Below are positions 50,930 to 61,400 of a stretch of DNA of 64,000 nucleotides, in pieces. The notes under the pieces were generated by a model that was not told the DNA's origin, did not search any database, and worked only from the letters and a program-made list of their open reading frames with translations. Source of the DNA: CAMCHP01 sp036835325 (GTDB lineage: Bacteria; Bacteroidota; Bacteroidia; Flavobacteriales_D; Sanyastnellaceae); NCBI GenBank assembly GCA_036835325.1, contig DAITMF010000005.1, positions 1 to 64,000 on the forward strand. The letters are read 5' to 3'. How positions within the stretch are numbered: the first letter of the stretch is position 1; each line of letters opens with the position of its first letter. A program made the position numbers and the translations under genes.

Positions 50930-51696
50930 CGAATCGGTCGGTCTCCGGTGTGATCGCTCTTCCAATAAAGTGGTTGGGAGGAATTGTTTTCGGATGGATG
51001 AGCACCGTTTGCCGCCTCGCCCAATTCAGCCGACAAAGCCTGTTCTTCGTTTTCACGTTGGGCTTCGAGTTCTTCCTCGATTTCCCAGCGGTAGCGCCTG
51101 CGTTGAGGTCCTTTCTTTCTAAACACCACTGCCAGAATGGCACCAACCAAAGCGCCCGCGAGGTGTCCTTCCCAAGAAACACCCGGCTCGATGGGTAAAA
51201 TCCACCAAACTATGCTGCCATAAAGGAAGGCCACGGCGAGGGCCACGCGCAAAAGCACCGGATCTTTTCGAACGATGCCACTGACGAATAGAAACGACGC
51301 CAACCCATAAATCACGCCGCTTGCACCAATGTGGTTTCCGCCTTGGGCAATGAACCAAAGAACGATGCCTGATACCAGGTAAAGCCAGCCCACCACGCGA
51401 AAGGCAATTTCCCGGTAAAAGAAGATCAAAAACGATGAAAGCGTTAAAAACGAAAGGGAATTGCCTTTGATGTGGTCAAATGAACCGTGTAAAAACGGTG
51501 TGGTAAGAATTCCAATTAGGCCTTCGACCGACCTTGGTCGTGTCCCAAACTGCTTGATTTGAATAGCAGGTTCAGCGTACTCAATGAGCCAGAACGTCCA
51601 TACAATCAACAGAAAAGCCACATTGAACAGCAGGGCATCAAAGATCTTTACTTTGTCAGAGGCAAGCCATCCTGGCTTTTGTCGTGGTGTTGGCAT
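50920..51696 (-). CDS. Rhomboid-family intramembrane serine protease
   Basis: This 258-residue protein has six TM helices. The catalytic Ser lies in GGNHIGASGVIYGLASFL and His in SWEGHLAGALVGAILAVVF. The region HGSFDHIKGNSLSFLTLSSFL contains the HxxxN equivalent. An acidic, glutamate-rich tail (WEIEEELEAQRENEEQ) differs from the basic tail of the 26.4-kb rhomboid. It is the third rhomboid in this window and the least similar in its termini. Its substrates are unknown. Confidence 0.92.
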   Translation of the reverse strand: MPTPRQKPGWLASDKVKIFDALLFNVAFLLIVWTFWLIEYAEPAIQIKQFGTRPRSVEGLIGILTTPFLHGSFDHIKGNSLSFLTLSSFLIFFYREIAFRVVGWLYLVSGIVLWFIAQGGNHIGASGVIYGLASFLFVSGIVRKDPVLLRVALAVAFLYGSIVWWILPIEPGVSWEGHLAGALVGAILAVVFRKKGPQRRRYRWEIEEELEAQRENEEQALSAELGEAANGAHPSENNSSQPLYWKSDHTGDRPIRYN

Positions 51697-51742
51697 GTCT
51701 GGTCAATTTACAAGAATCACGCCATCGCCGTACCTTGCGCAC

Positions 51743-52630
51743 ATGAAAGCAACGCGTTTACATACAGCAGCCATTCCTGAATCTCAGCTGATTCTCAACG
51801 GTGACGGGTCAGTTTACCATTTGGGCATCACCGGAGAGCACATTGCCGATACCGTTTTGGTGGTCGGTGACCCGGAGCGTGTACCGAACATTACCCGACG
51901 TTTTGACAGTGTACACTACCGGCGTGCCGGCCGCGAATTTGTGGTACACACCGGTCGTGTAGGCGAACGTGAAGTAACGGTATTGTCGACGGGCATTGGC
52001 GTTGACAACATCGACATCGTTATTAACGAGCTCGATGCCGCGGTGAACATCGATCCGTTGACGCGCACGCCGAAGGCGACCTTGCGCCAACTTGACATCA
52101 TTCGCTTGGGTACTTGCGGAGCGCTGCGTGAAGAAATCAGCGTAGGCACGGTGGTTGCATCGGCCTATGCCATCGGGTACGATGGAGTGCCATGGCACTA
52201 CGGTGCACAACCTGAAGCCGATGAAATCGCCATGAGCGATGCCTTTGTGCGGCACACTTCTTGGCCTGATATACTGGCGAAGCCTTACTGCGCGAAGGCG
52301 TCTGACGATTTGCTCAAACGCTATGCGGCTGACTTCATAAAGGGCATTACCATCACTGCAAATGGGTTCTACGGTCCGCAAAACCGCAGTTTGCGCTTGC
52401 CCTTGGCCGACGATGAGCGCATGGAGCGCATACGTTCGTTTGACTACCCGCCGTACAAAGCAACGAATTTTGAAATGGAGTGCGCGGGGATTTATGCCCT
52501 TGCGGGGATGCTCAACCACCGACCACTCACAGCATGTGTGGTATTGGCCAATCGCTACCGTGAAGAATTTTCAGACCATCCGCAAAAAGAAGTAAATGCA
52601 CTGATTGACAAAGTATTGAGTCATTTGTAA
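51743..52630 (+). CDS. Nucleoside phosphorylase family protein
   Basis: From ATG 51743 the protein has 295 residues. Family motifs are VLVVGDPERVPNITRRF (phosphate-binding), VLSTGIGVDNIDIVINEL and IRLGTCGALREEISVGTVV, and FEMECAGIYALAGML holds the ribose-binding Glu. It cleaves nucleosides with phosphate to give a base and ribose-1-phosphate. The motif set is closest to uridine phosphorylase, but purine specificity is possible. The frame continues upstream to 51584, which would overlap the divergent rhomboid gene and is rejected. Confidence 0.9.
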   Translation: MKATRLHTAAIPESQLILNGDGSVYHLGITGEHIADTVLVVGDPERVPNITRRFDSVHYRRAGREFVVHTGRVGEREVTVLSTGIGVDNIDIVINELDAAVNIDPLTRTPKATLRQLDIIRLGTCGALREEISVGTVVASAYAIGYDGVPWHYGAQPEADEIAMSDAFVRHTSWPDILAKPYCAKASDDLLKRYAADFIKGITITANGFYGPQNRSLRLPLADDERMERIRSFDYPPYKATNFEMECAGIYALAGMLNHRPLTACVVLANRYREEFSDHPQKEVNALIDKVLSHL

Positions 52631-52685
52631 CAGGCCTGTATGGAAAAGTAGGGAGGCCTCTCTGACAGTGCGACGGTACTGCGCC

Positions 52686-52693
52686 TAATTTTG
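52686..52693 (+). promoter_or_regulatory. -7 element TAATTTTG upstream of the SirB1-like gene
   Basis: Exact TAnnTTTG match, 29 bp before ATG 52723. No clear -33. Confidence 0.35.
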
Positions 52694-52722
52694 AAGCCGG
52701 CATCGAGAACCACGCTTTCGAC

Positions 52723-53598
52723 ATGAGTACATCTGAAATAGCGGCTTTAATTTCACTCATCGAGGATCCCGATGAACGCATCTTCCACCAGGTACGTTCT
52801 GAGATCGTCGCCCGCGGATCAGAAATCATCCCACAACTTGAAAAATATTGGGAGTATAACCACTACGGGGTGCTGTTTCAAGAGCGCATTGAGGCCCTCA
52901 TCCAATCCATCCATTTCAATGGCATTGGCGAAAGCCTAAAAAACTGGTCAGATTCTGAAGATTCCGACCTGCTCGAAGGAGCGCTGCTCATCAATCGCTA
53001 CCAATACCCTTCGTACGACGAAGATGAAATTCGTCGGAACCTTTCACTGCTTCGGCAAGACATTTGGCTTGAACTGAACGACAACCTTACCGCCATTGAA
53101 CAGGTGAATGTGATCAACCACATCTTGTACAATGTGCATGGGTTTTCGGGCAACAAAGTGAACTACGGAGCACCACAGAACAATTTTCTTTCGGATGTGC
53201 TCTCATTGAAAAAAGGCAATCCGATAACGCTTGCAGTTATTTACCAGGTCTTGGCCAACCGGTTGGAGATTCCCATTTACGGCGTGAACCTCCCCAACCA
53301 TTTCATCTTGGCCTACCTCGATGAGAACCGCATGGGTATGTCGCCCGAGACCTGTCCTGACGACGGTATTCTGTTCTACATCAATCCATTCTCCGGAGGC
53401 ACCATCATCCACAAAAGTGAAATCGACGCTTTTTTGATGCACTTGGAGCTGCCCCAAGCGGTAAAGTACTACCAGCCGTGCAGTTCATCGACCATTATTC
53501 GCCGGATGATCAACAACCTCATCTACGCCTTCGGCCAACAAGGAAAAACAGAAAAGGTAGACGAGCTAAAGCAGCTGCTTGAGCGCATCACCGAATGA
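52723..53598 (+). CDS. SirB1/transglutaminase-like protein
   Basis: This 291-residue protein has an N-terminal helical region (residues 1-120) and a transglutaminase-like core with NVINHILYNVHGFSGN, LSLKKGNPITLAVIYQVLANRL and VNLPNHFILAY, the segments used to define the SirB1-like family. The core Cys of true transglutaminases is not evident; GNPITL replaces the usual GxCW, so it may be non-catalytic. Its role is unknown. It converges with the sugar-transferase gene, overlapping by 11 bp. Confidence 0.82.
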   Translation: MSTSEIAALISLIEDPDERIFHQVRSEIVARGSEIIPQLEKYWEYNHYGVLFQERIEALIQSIHFNGIGESLKNWSDSEDSDLLEGALLINRYQYPSYDEDEIRRNLSLLRQDIWLELNDNLTAIEQVNVINHILYNVHGFSGNKVNYGAPQNNFLSDVLSLKKGNPITLAVIYQVLANRLEIPIYGVNLPNHFILAYLDENRMGMSPETCPDDGILFYINPFSGGTIIHKSEIDAFLMHLELPQAVKYYQPCSSSTIIRRMINNLIYAFGQQGKTEKVDELKQLLERITE

Positions 53599-54175
53599 TG
53601 CCCACGACGGTTTTAACGATGATGGAAAGGTCGCCCATGAAACTGCGATGATCAACGTAGTTTAGTTGCAAACCGAGTTTACGCGGTAAAATCACCTCTT
53701 TGTAGTACGTCTGAGGGTCGTCGGCATCGGCGAGCAGCTCGTTTTCGTTAATAAACTCCAGCGATGCGGCATCGGTTATGCCGGGTTTCACCGAAAGCAC
53801 ACGTTTTTGGTCGGTGGTGTAGAGCTCGACGTAGGCGGGTACTTCAGGACGCGGCCCCACCAAACTCATATCGCCTTTGATCACATTGAAAAGCTGTGGC
53901 AATTCATCGAGTTTGTACTTTCTCAAAAGGTAGCCTGACGGCGTAATGCGCGGGTCGCGTCCGCTGACCGTCAACTGCCCCGCGCGCTCGGAATCCTTGT
54001 ACATCGTTCGGAACTTAAGCACCTTGAACGGTGCGCCGTTCAATCCAACACGGGTCTGCTTGAACAGCACAGGCCATCCATCCCCCAAAAAAATCAACAC
54101 CGCAACGACCACGAAAAGTGGAAGCAAAATCGCTACGCCAATCAGCGATGCGGTGAGATCAAAAGCCCGTTTCAT
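53588..54175 (-). CDS. Undecaprenyl-phosphate sugar transferase (PglC/WcaJ type)
   Basis: This 195-residue protein is a small monotopic phosphoglycosyl transferase. After an N-terminal membrane helix (SLIGVAILLPLFVVVAVLIF) come VLKFRTMYKDSE, the catalytic KYKLDELPQLFNVIKGDMSLVG with its Asp-Glu pair, and the GPRPEVPAYVELY segment. It transfers a sugar phosphate to undecaprenyl phosphate, starting glycan assembly. The gene overlaps the aminotransferase gene by 4 bp. The pair suggests an amino sugar of the bacillosamine type as the first residue. One 15-mer copy lies at 54075-54089. Confidence 0.93.
   Translation of the reverse strand: MKRAFDLTASLIGVAILLPLFVVVAVLIFLGDGWPVLFKQTRVGLNGAPFKVLKFRTMYKDSERAGQLTVSGRDPRITPSGYLLRKYKLDELPQLFNVIKGDMSLVGPRPEVPAYVELYTTDQKRVLSVKPGITDAASLEFINENELLADADDPQTYYKEVILPRKLGLQLNYVDHRSFMGDLSIIVKTVVGIIR
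54075..54089 (-). repeat. Dispersed 15-mer TTTGGGGGATGGATG, copy 4
   Basis: Exact copy on the minus strand, inside the sugar-transferase gene where it encodes GDGW after the membrane helix. The T-tract upstream is longer than in copy 1. Confidence 0.8.
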
Positions 54176-55374
54176 GCGTGCTTCACGAACTTTTTGAGGG
54201 CCGAAACTATCCGGTCGATTTGGTCATCGCTTAAGCCGTACCATACGGGCAAGGAGATTTCGTTGCAGTAAAAGCCGCAGGCATTGGGGTAATCGGCCAT
54301 CGAATAGCCGAGGTTTCGGTAAAAACTGAGCAACGGAAGCGGCTGAAAGTGCACGTTGGTGGCAATGCCATCGTTTTTCAATTGATCAATGAGTGCATCG
54401 CGATCGGCCTCGCTGTAGTTGGCAATGCGCAAAGCATAGAGGTGAAACGCCGATTTCGCAACTGACGTCTCGAACGTGGGCACGATAAACCGCGCATCAT
54501 TGGCCAAGCCCTCGGAGTAGCGTGTGCAAATGCGTTCGCGTTCAACGAGGGTATCGGCGTAACGGTCGAGTTCAACGCAACCGATGGCAGCTTGCAAATC
54601 GGTCATATTGCACTTGTAGCCGGCTTCGACAATGTCGTAACGCCAGCCACCGGTAACGGTTTTTGAAAGGGCATCTTTGGTTTGGCCGTGAAGCGACGAA
54701 CGTTTTATTTCACGCTTGATTTCTTCGTTGTCGAAGGGCTCGGGCAAGTTCAATACCACTGCGCCGCCTTCGGCCGTGGTGAGGTTTTTCACGGCATGGA
54801 ACGAGTAACCGGTGACGTCGGCCTGATCGCCCACGTAACGGCCTTCGTAGGTCGCACCAAAGGAGTGGGCGGCATCGGCGAGGAAGAGGATTCTTCCCAG
54901 TTTTTCTTGGTTGGGATGGGATGGATGGAAGCGTGCCGCAGCCTCGGCGATTACCGTTGCGATGCCGTTGTAGTCGACCGGCATTCCGCCTATGTCAACG
55001 GGCATGATTACTTTGGTGCGTTCGGTGATGGCCGCAGCAATGGATGCTGCGCTCACCAAGCACGTGTCAGGGTCTGTATCAATCATCACCGGTGTGGCTC
55101 CGGTATGCACTACAATATTGGCCGTTGCCGCATAGGTGTAAGCAGGTACAATAACCTCATCGCCCTCTCCCACTCCGAACCACCGAAGAATAAGCTCACA
55201 GGCGTTGGTCCATGAATTGAGGCATACCACCGGCTTCCCTCCTGCCCATTGGCTGATGCCGTTTTCGAGCTGTTGGGTTTTCGGACCGGTGGTGATCCAT
55301 CCGGAACGAAGAACATCGGTCACCGCTTCGATGGTACGCTCATCAATGCGAGGAGGTGAGAAAGGTATGTGCAT
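54172..55374 (-). CDS. DegT/DnrJ/EryC1-family PLP aminotransferase
   Basis: From ATG 55374 the protein has 400 residues. The family start is PFSPPRIDERTIEAVTDVLRSGWITTGP. The PLP-lysine lies in GYSFHAVKNLTTAEGG. EVIVPAYTYAATANIVVHTGA and the C-terminal dimer segments are complete. It transfers an amino group to a keto sugar, as in bacillosamine or perosamine pathways. The frame extends to 55443, but this runs into the terminator. With the sugar-transferase gene it forms a two-gene glycan module. No dehydratase or acetyltransferase gene was found beside it. Confidence 0.93.
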   Translation of the reverse strand: MHIPFSPPRIDERTIEAVTDVLRSGWITTGPKTQQLENGISQWAGGKPVVCLNSWTNACELILRWFGVGEGDEVIVPAYTYAATANIVVHTGATPVMIDTDPDTCLVSAASIAAAITERTKVIMPVDIGGMPVDYNGIATVIAEAAARFHPSHPNQEKLGRILFLADAAHSFGATYEGRYVGDQADVTGYSFHAVKNLTTAEGGAVVLNLPEPFDNEEIKREIKRSSLHGQTKDALSKTVTGGWRYDIVEAGYKCNMTDLQAAIGCVELDRYADTLVERERICTRYSEGLANDARFIVPTFETSVAKSAFHLYALRIANYSEADRDALIDQLKNDGIATNVHFQPLPLLSFYRNLGYSMADYPNACGFYCNEISLPVWYGLSDDQIDRIVSALKKFVKHA

Positions 55375-55430
55375 GCTATGCAGTTGTTGTTTCGGCTTTT
55401 GCCGTGGTAAAATTAGCAAAGCGCAAACGA

Positions 55431-55458
55431 AAAGCGCCTGCACAGTGGCAGGCGCTTT
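55431..55458. terminator. Terminator between the aminotransferase and giant cargo genes
   Basis: AAAGCGCCTGC / GCAGGCGCTTT form a perfect 11-bp stem with loop ACAGTG. On the minus strand it lies 20 bp after the cargo stop and 57 bp before the aminotransferase start. The T-tract is modest. Confidence 0.7.
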
Positions 55459-55477
55459 AAGGTGACGTTCGGGTTGC

Positions 55478-58400
55478 TTACCGCGTCACAACCAAACGGA
55501 GGCTTTTCTGTAGATTCGGCGCTAAAAGACGAACGATGTAACTGCCGCCGGCGCAGTGCGACACGTCAATTGTATTCACCTCGGAAGTGACTAAACCATT
55601 GCCGATGCGGCGACCTTGCAAGTCAACCAACTCCCACTCGGCTCCGTGCCACTTTTCATCAAGTTCAAGCGTAAAGTATGCGTTCGCAGGGTTGGGATAT
55701 AGCCTTACGCGGCCACTGTCATCAAGACCTTCAACCCCCACTTCGCAATCAACGGTTACTGAAACGGGAACTCCCTGGCAGCCCGAAGCCGAGGTTTCGA
55801 TGACCGAAACGGTTCCAAACGTCCCATTGAAATTGACCGTGACTTGGTTGCTGCCTTGGCCCGATGCAATTTGAATCCCGGCCGAAACTGACCACGTGTA
55901 GCTTGACCCCGGGGTGAACTCAACCGAGTAGGTTGCTGCGTTAATGTCACACGAAACCAAGGTTGGGCCTGAGATGGGCGAAGTCACCGGACCGTTCGAA
56001 ACGTTGATGTAATCGGTTTTCACCTCTTGCTCAAAGACCTCTCCGAAGAAATCGACGTACGAAAGGGTCACCGTTTTCACGCCCGGCGTGGTGTAGGTAA
56101 CTGTAACCGGGCCTTGTGAAGTTGAGCTTGACGGCGAAGCGCCCGCGCCGAAGTTCCATTGTGGGGTCAAGCCAAAAAACACCTGTTGATTGGTGTAGTT
56201 TGAGAAGGTGACCTGGTTGCCGGTGCAAATGGCTGTTGCGTTAGCAGCAAACATGACTTGACCAAAGCAAAAGAAGTCATCGGTTACCGTGATGCTTGTG
56301 CTTGACGGTGTTCCGGTGCCGCAGCTGTTCTGCGGAGTCACACTCACTGTGAAGTTGCTGTTCATGGGGTTTACCACAACTTGGTTGGTACCTTGTCCTG
56401 ACCCAATGCTGGCTGCATTGGCGGGTGAAATGGTCCAAGTGTACTGGTTGGCATCGGCTTGGTTGTTCACACTCAGTACAAACGATTCGCCGGCGCACAA
56501 TTCACCGGGGTTGCCCAAGACCGGACCGGCAGCCGCCGGCAATTGTCCCGATTCAATGGCAATCTGTGCGATTGAGTTGCATCCGTTTACAGTGAAAATG
56601 ACGCCGTAGGTTCCCGGTTCATCGGCTACCAAATCGGCTGCATTTGCATTCGGAATGGGTGCGCCGTTGAATGTCCAAGCGTAGCTACCACCTTCTTCTA
56701 CGGTAGTGATCAAAAGTGCCGTTTCGCCGTCGCACAAGGCCGTTTGCGATGCCGACAACTCCAGTGCAGGCGCATCGATGACACCGATGGTGATGGCTTC
56801 TGACAGCAGCGAGCAGCCGTCAGGATGGGTGACTTCGACTGTGTAGATTCCGGCCAACGAAGCCTCATAAACCAAGCCATTGCTATTGCCCGGAGCCGGT
56901 TGCCCATTGAAAAACCACTGTGCGGCGTTTCCGGTTTCAGTGACCACCGTCAAGAGGGCCGTCTCGCCTTCGCATACGGTGGTTGCATCGGCTGATGCGC
57001 TTACGGTCGGCAGCTCACCTTCAATCAAAGTCACACTTGACGATGCCGAACAACCCTCGGCTGAGGTCACAATGAGTGTGAACTCTCCTGCAACAGTCAC
57101 CGTTATGCTGCTGGCGTTTTGTGCGCCCAAGAGCTCGCCGTTGAAGAGCCAGTCGTAGTTGGCTTGACCGGCCACGGTGGCAGTCAACGTTATGTTGTTG
57201 ACAGGTCCACAGAGCGCAAGCGAACTGGCAGTGAACGTTGCCACCGGCAATGGGTTCACGGTTACCGTGAGCTGAGCCGATAACGAACAACCGTTGGTTA
57301 CGACTCCGGTGACCGAATACGTTTGCGTTTGCTGTGGGATGAACGGCACACCGTTTTGTACACCATTGCTCCATGCATAGCTATCGGCACCCGTGGCGGT
57401 CAAAGTGACTGCCTCACCTGCACAAACCTGCGTACTGCTCGCCGAAGTTTGAAGGTTGGGCAAGGCTCCTGCCTCAAGCGCAAACGGTGCACTCTCAACC
57501 GAACAGGCTCCGTTGAAGGCAGTGACGATGTAGTTCCCTGCTTCGTCGGCACTAATGGATGTTCCGGTGCTACCGGTGCTCCACAGGTAGCTCTCTGCTC
57601 CTGTAACTGTAAGTTGCACGGTACTGTTCGGACAGATGAACGGGGCCGCAGCCGTGATGACCGGATTTGGCACTTCATTTGCACTGGTTGTGAAAACCGG
57701 TGTGGTCGATACGCAACCGTTTGCGTCGGTCACACTGACTGACCATTGTCCGGAGCTTGTTACTGTGATGGTGTTGGTTGCAGCACCGTTGCTCCAGAGA
57801 TAGCTGGCCCCTTGGGAGGCCACGAGCTGAACACTTTCCCCTTCGCAAAAACTGGGCTCCGACAAAGCAGTGATCGACGCCGGCTGTGCTGCAATCACTT
57901 CGATGTTGGCCACATTGTTTAGCGGTAAAGCACCGCAGCCCGGCTGTGTAGCTTGAATCACAATGGCGTTGTTTCCCAGCTCGAGATTGGCAATTTGAAC
58001 AGCGATGTTCAGGTTGCCGCCGCCGGTAACCGGTTCACTCACCGGTTGGTTGTTCGAGAAGGCTTGGTATTCAACGAACGGCTCGGCGTTTTGCACCACG
58101 AGAGTCGCTTCGTCGTCAGTGGTGCATACAACCGACGATGAAACACCGAGCGCAGTGTTCAAATCGCTGAAGTACACCGCTGTAACCTCAGAGCGTTCGC
58201 TTTCACAGCCGTTGGCGATTGTGCTCACCCAGCGCGATGTTGTTTGGGTTACGTTGTTCAAGGTCAGCGTTGGTCCTGTTTGTCCTGAAATGGGGGTTCC
58301 CCCGGTTGCGGTGGTGTACCAGCGGTAGCTTCCGCCGGTAGGAGCGCCGGAGGCTGTTAGCACCGCATTTCCGCTGCTGCATACGCTTGCGTTGGTGGTT

Positions 58401-61400
58401 GCGGGCTGCTCAGGGATTGGATGGATGACCACGTTCGACGACCAAACGTCGCTGCTGCACCCCTCAACGGTGACTTGGAGCGTGTAGGTTCCTGAATTTA
58501 GTTCGCTGTCGGCATTGGGAATCGGATCAGGATTTTGTTGGGTGGATGTGAAACCGTTGGGGCCGCTCCACGCGTACTCGGCATTTGGAAAATTGAAGGT
58601 GCTAAGCTCGAGGGCCTCTTCTTCATCGCAGAACGGTGCGTTGCTGAAAAGGATGCTCTCGTTGTTGAACAGCACCTGGATCTCTTGCACTGAAAGGGCT
58701 CGGTTGTAAATGCGCACTTGGTCCCAATCGCCTCGATAGGTTACCCCTCCCGGTCCGTTGCCATTGGCTTGACGTCCGATTTGGAGCTCGTTACCGGTTG
58801 TTGCAATGTTTCCTGAATGGTTCACCGTTCCGGTGAGCACTCCATTTTGGTACACGCGCAGCTGCGCGCCATTGTAGGTGCACACAACATGGTGCCATTG
58901 GCCCACCGGCACGTTGGTGTTGCCATCAACGAAGGCTGAGCCGTTTACGCGCCACCGTACCCTGTTTGACATGTTCGACGGATTGATCATCCGCAAGCCG
59001 CTGTAGAGTCCGGTGCTACCGCTCCACTTGTTGATCAAGGGCATGAACCCTTCAAAACCATCGCTTCCAAACCAGGTTTGGGTTTGGCGAATCCAGAATG
59101 AAAAGGTCACTTGGTTGGTGAGCGCATTGATGGCGGCCGGATTTCCGGCAGTGATGTAATTGCTGCCTCCGCCTCCGGTAGCGGTTGAGTTGATGGCCGC
59201 AAGCGGAATGCCATTTCGGTCGTTAACGTAGCTATTGGTGCCGAAGACACTCGCGTTGTAGTTGTTCCCGCTGAAATCTTGAAGGGTTTGGTCGAAGGTG
59301 AAGTAGATCAAGAGTCCGGCGTCAAGGTCAATGGGCGCAACAGGGTTAATCACCGTAGCCGTGGCCGGAACGCGCTCGCTCTCGCATCCATCCGAATACA
59401 GAATTGAGACAAAGAGCGTCAGCGAAGACTCCAAAATGCCGGTGTCAAAGCTGCCCGTGGCTGACTCAAGCAGCAATTGGCCGCCCACAGCAGCTGAATA
59501 CCAGCGGTAAACCGCATCGGCAGGTGCGCCGCTAGCCACAAGTTCACCCGATTCTTCTTGGCAGAGCGTTAACGGCTGCACAACCGGCGGCAGCGGCTCA
59601 TCAAGCACGTTGATGCTCACGCTCCCTGCCACGATAGCGCAGTCGTTGAACGAAGCCGATGCATTGATTTCGTAGACCGAATTGGCAAGCACTTGAGGTA
59701 CTGTGAACGCCAGGCTGGCACCGTTTCCGCTTTGGGCAGCGGCTACGGTAGTGCCCGAATTGGCGTCAACAATGCTGTAGTTCACCCCAAATTGCGTGTT
59801 GTCAAGCGTGATTTGGATGGATGACCCCACGCAAACAAGGTTTGACGATGCTGTAACGGCCAAAGCATTGGGCTGTTCCAATACCAGTTGCTGTATTTCA
59901 CCAACCGACAAGGCGCGGTTGTAAATGCGGAAATCATCGAAGCGACCGTTCGCGTAGCCATCATTGGGCCAATTGCTACGGCCTATATAACACACATTGC
60001 GCACCACGTTCAGCGGTGTATTCTGTGGCCCTGAAACAACCTGCACACCGTTGATATAGACGCGTGCAGTACCGTTCTCGAAGGTCATGGTCATGAGGTG
60101 CCATAGGTTCAAAGGCACCGCGGTAGGACTTGTCATTGAGCTTTGCGCAGTGTTGCCTGAGTATATTTGAGCACCGGGCCGGCCGTTGGTACCGTTTGTG
60201 ATGAAGGCGAGCACGTTATTGTTTTGTTGACCGTTGCCAAAGTCAAAATAACGGCTGAAGCTTGGGTTGCCTTGCTTGTTGAGCCACACTGACACAGTGA
60301 ACGGTGAACCGTCAAAGTACACCCCATCAGCCAGGTCGATGTAATCGTTAACACCGTCGAGTCGCACTGACCCATTTGCAGCACCAAAGCGGTCAATGTC
60401 GCCTGAAGCGCCATTGAGCAGAGTGCCGTTGTTGTTGTTTCCACTCACATCGCTACCGTTGCCGTTCAGCGGCAAATGGGCAATGAGGCCTGAATTCAAT
60501 GAAGTGCTGAGCAGTGCTGTTTGACCAACAGCACTGGGCGCAGGTAGCACGCTGATTTGCAACGAATCAAGCGCTGTGCACCCATTGAGTGAATACGTTG
60601 CGGTGTAAAATCCGGCATCCGTATAGTCGATGTTTGGCAGGGTGGTGTTTGTCCCCCCGGCGTTAAACGTATTGGGACCTGACCACGAGATCGTGGCTCC
60701 GGCGAGTGGGTTGGCGTTTAGTGAGACATCCGTCCCAAAACAGGCACTTTGGTCGACACCTGCAGGAGCAGTCGGGTTGGCCATCCCCCCAAAAAGCGAA
60801 AACACTGAAAAAACACCGCTTTCATCGGATGTTGCTGCCGGAGATGTTGAGCGAACGCGCACCCGGTAGCCACTGCCCGTGGCCACCGATTGTGGGATGG
60901 TCAAATCGATGCTCCCGGTTTGAGCGGCACTCGTAAGACTTGCTGATGTTGTGACCGTTGCGAATGAACCTGCGGCGTCAGAAAGCTCAGCAACGAATTG
61001 GTTCGCCGGAGCCGGGAGGAAATCGGCTGAATAATCCAAGGTAATCACCTCCCCCGCGCACAACTCGCCTGTTGGCGCGCCTGAAAAGCTGATGGCCGGC
61101 TGCACAGCGTTGGCCAAGGCGGTGATTTCGTCAAGGGTAAGCACACGGTTGTACACCCTAAAATCATCCAAGGCGCCGTTGAGCGGGTACCAGTTTGTTG
61201 AAAAGCGCCCGAGGACGAGCGGACGGTTCGCCATTGCGGCAAAGTTGGCCGGCACGGTGTTCTCAGCATTCAACACACCGTTAACGTAAATCTGATGCCC
61301 GGAGGCTGACATCACCACGGTGTAGTGTATCCACTGATTGGTCGTGTACGAAGCGTACTCACCCAAGAGCGTGGCCATTGAATTGTTCCCTAAACGCAAT

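Noticed and set aside
57323..57742. Plus-strand open frame of 139 residues inside the giant cargo gene
   Set aside because: It is a shadow of the repetitive Ig-like region; no start signal and no family match.
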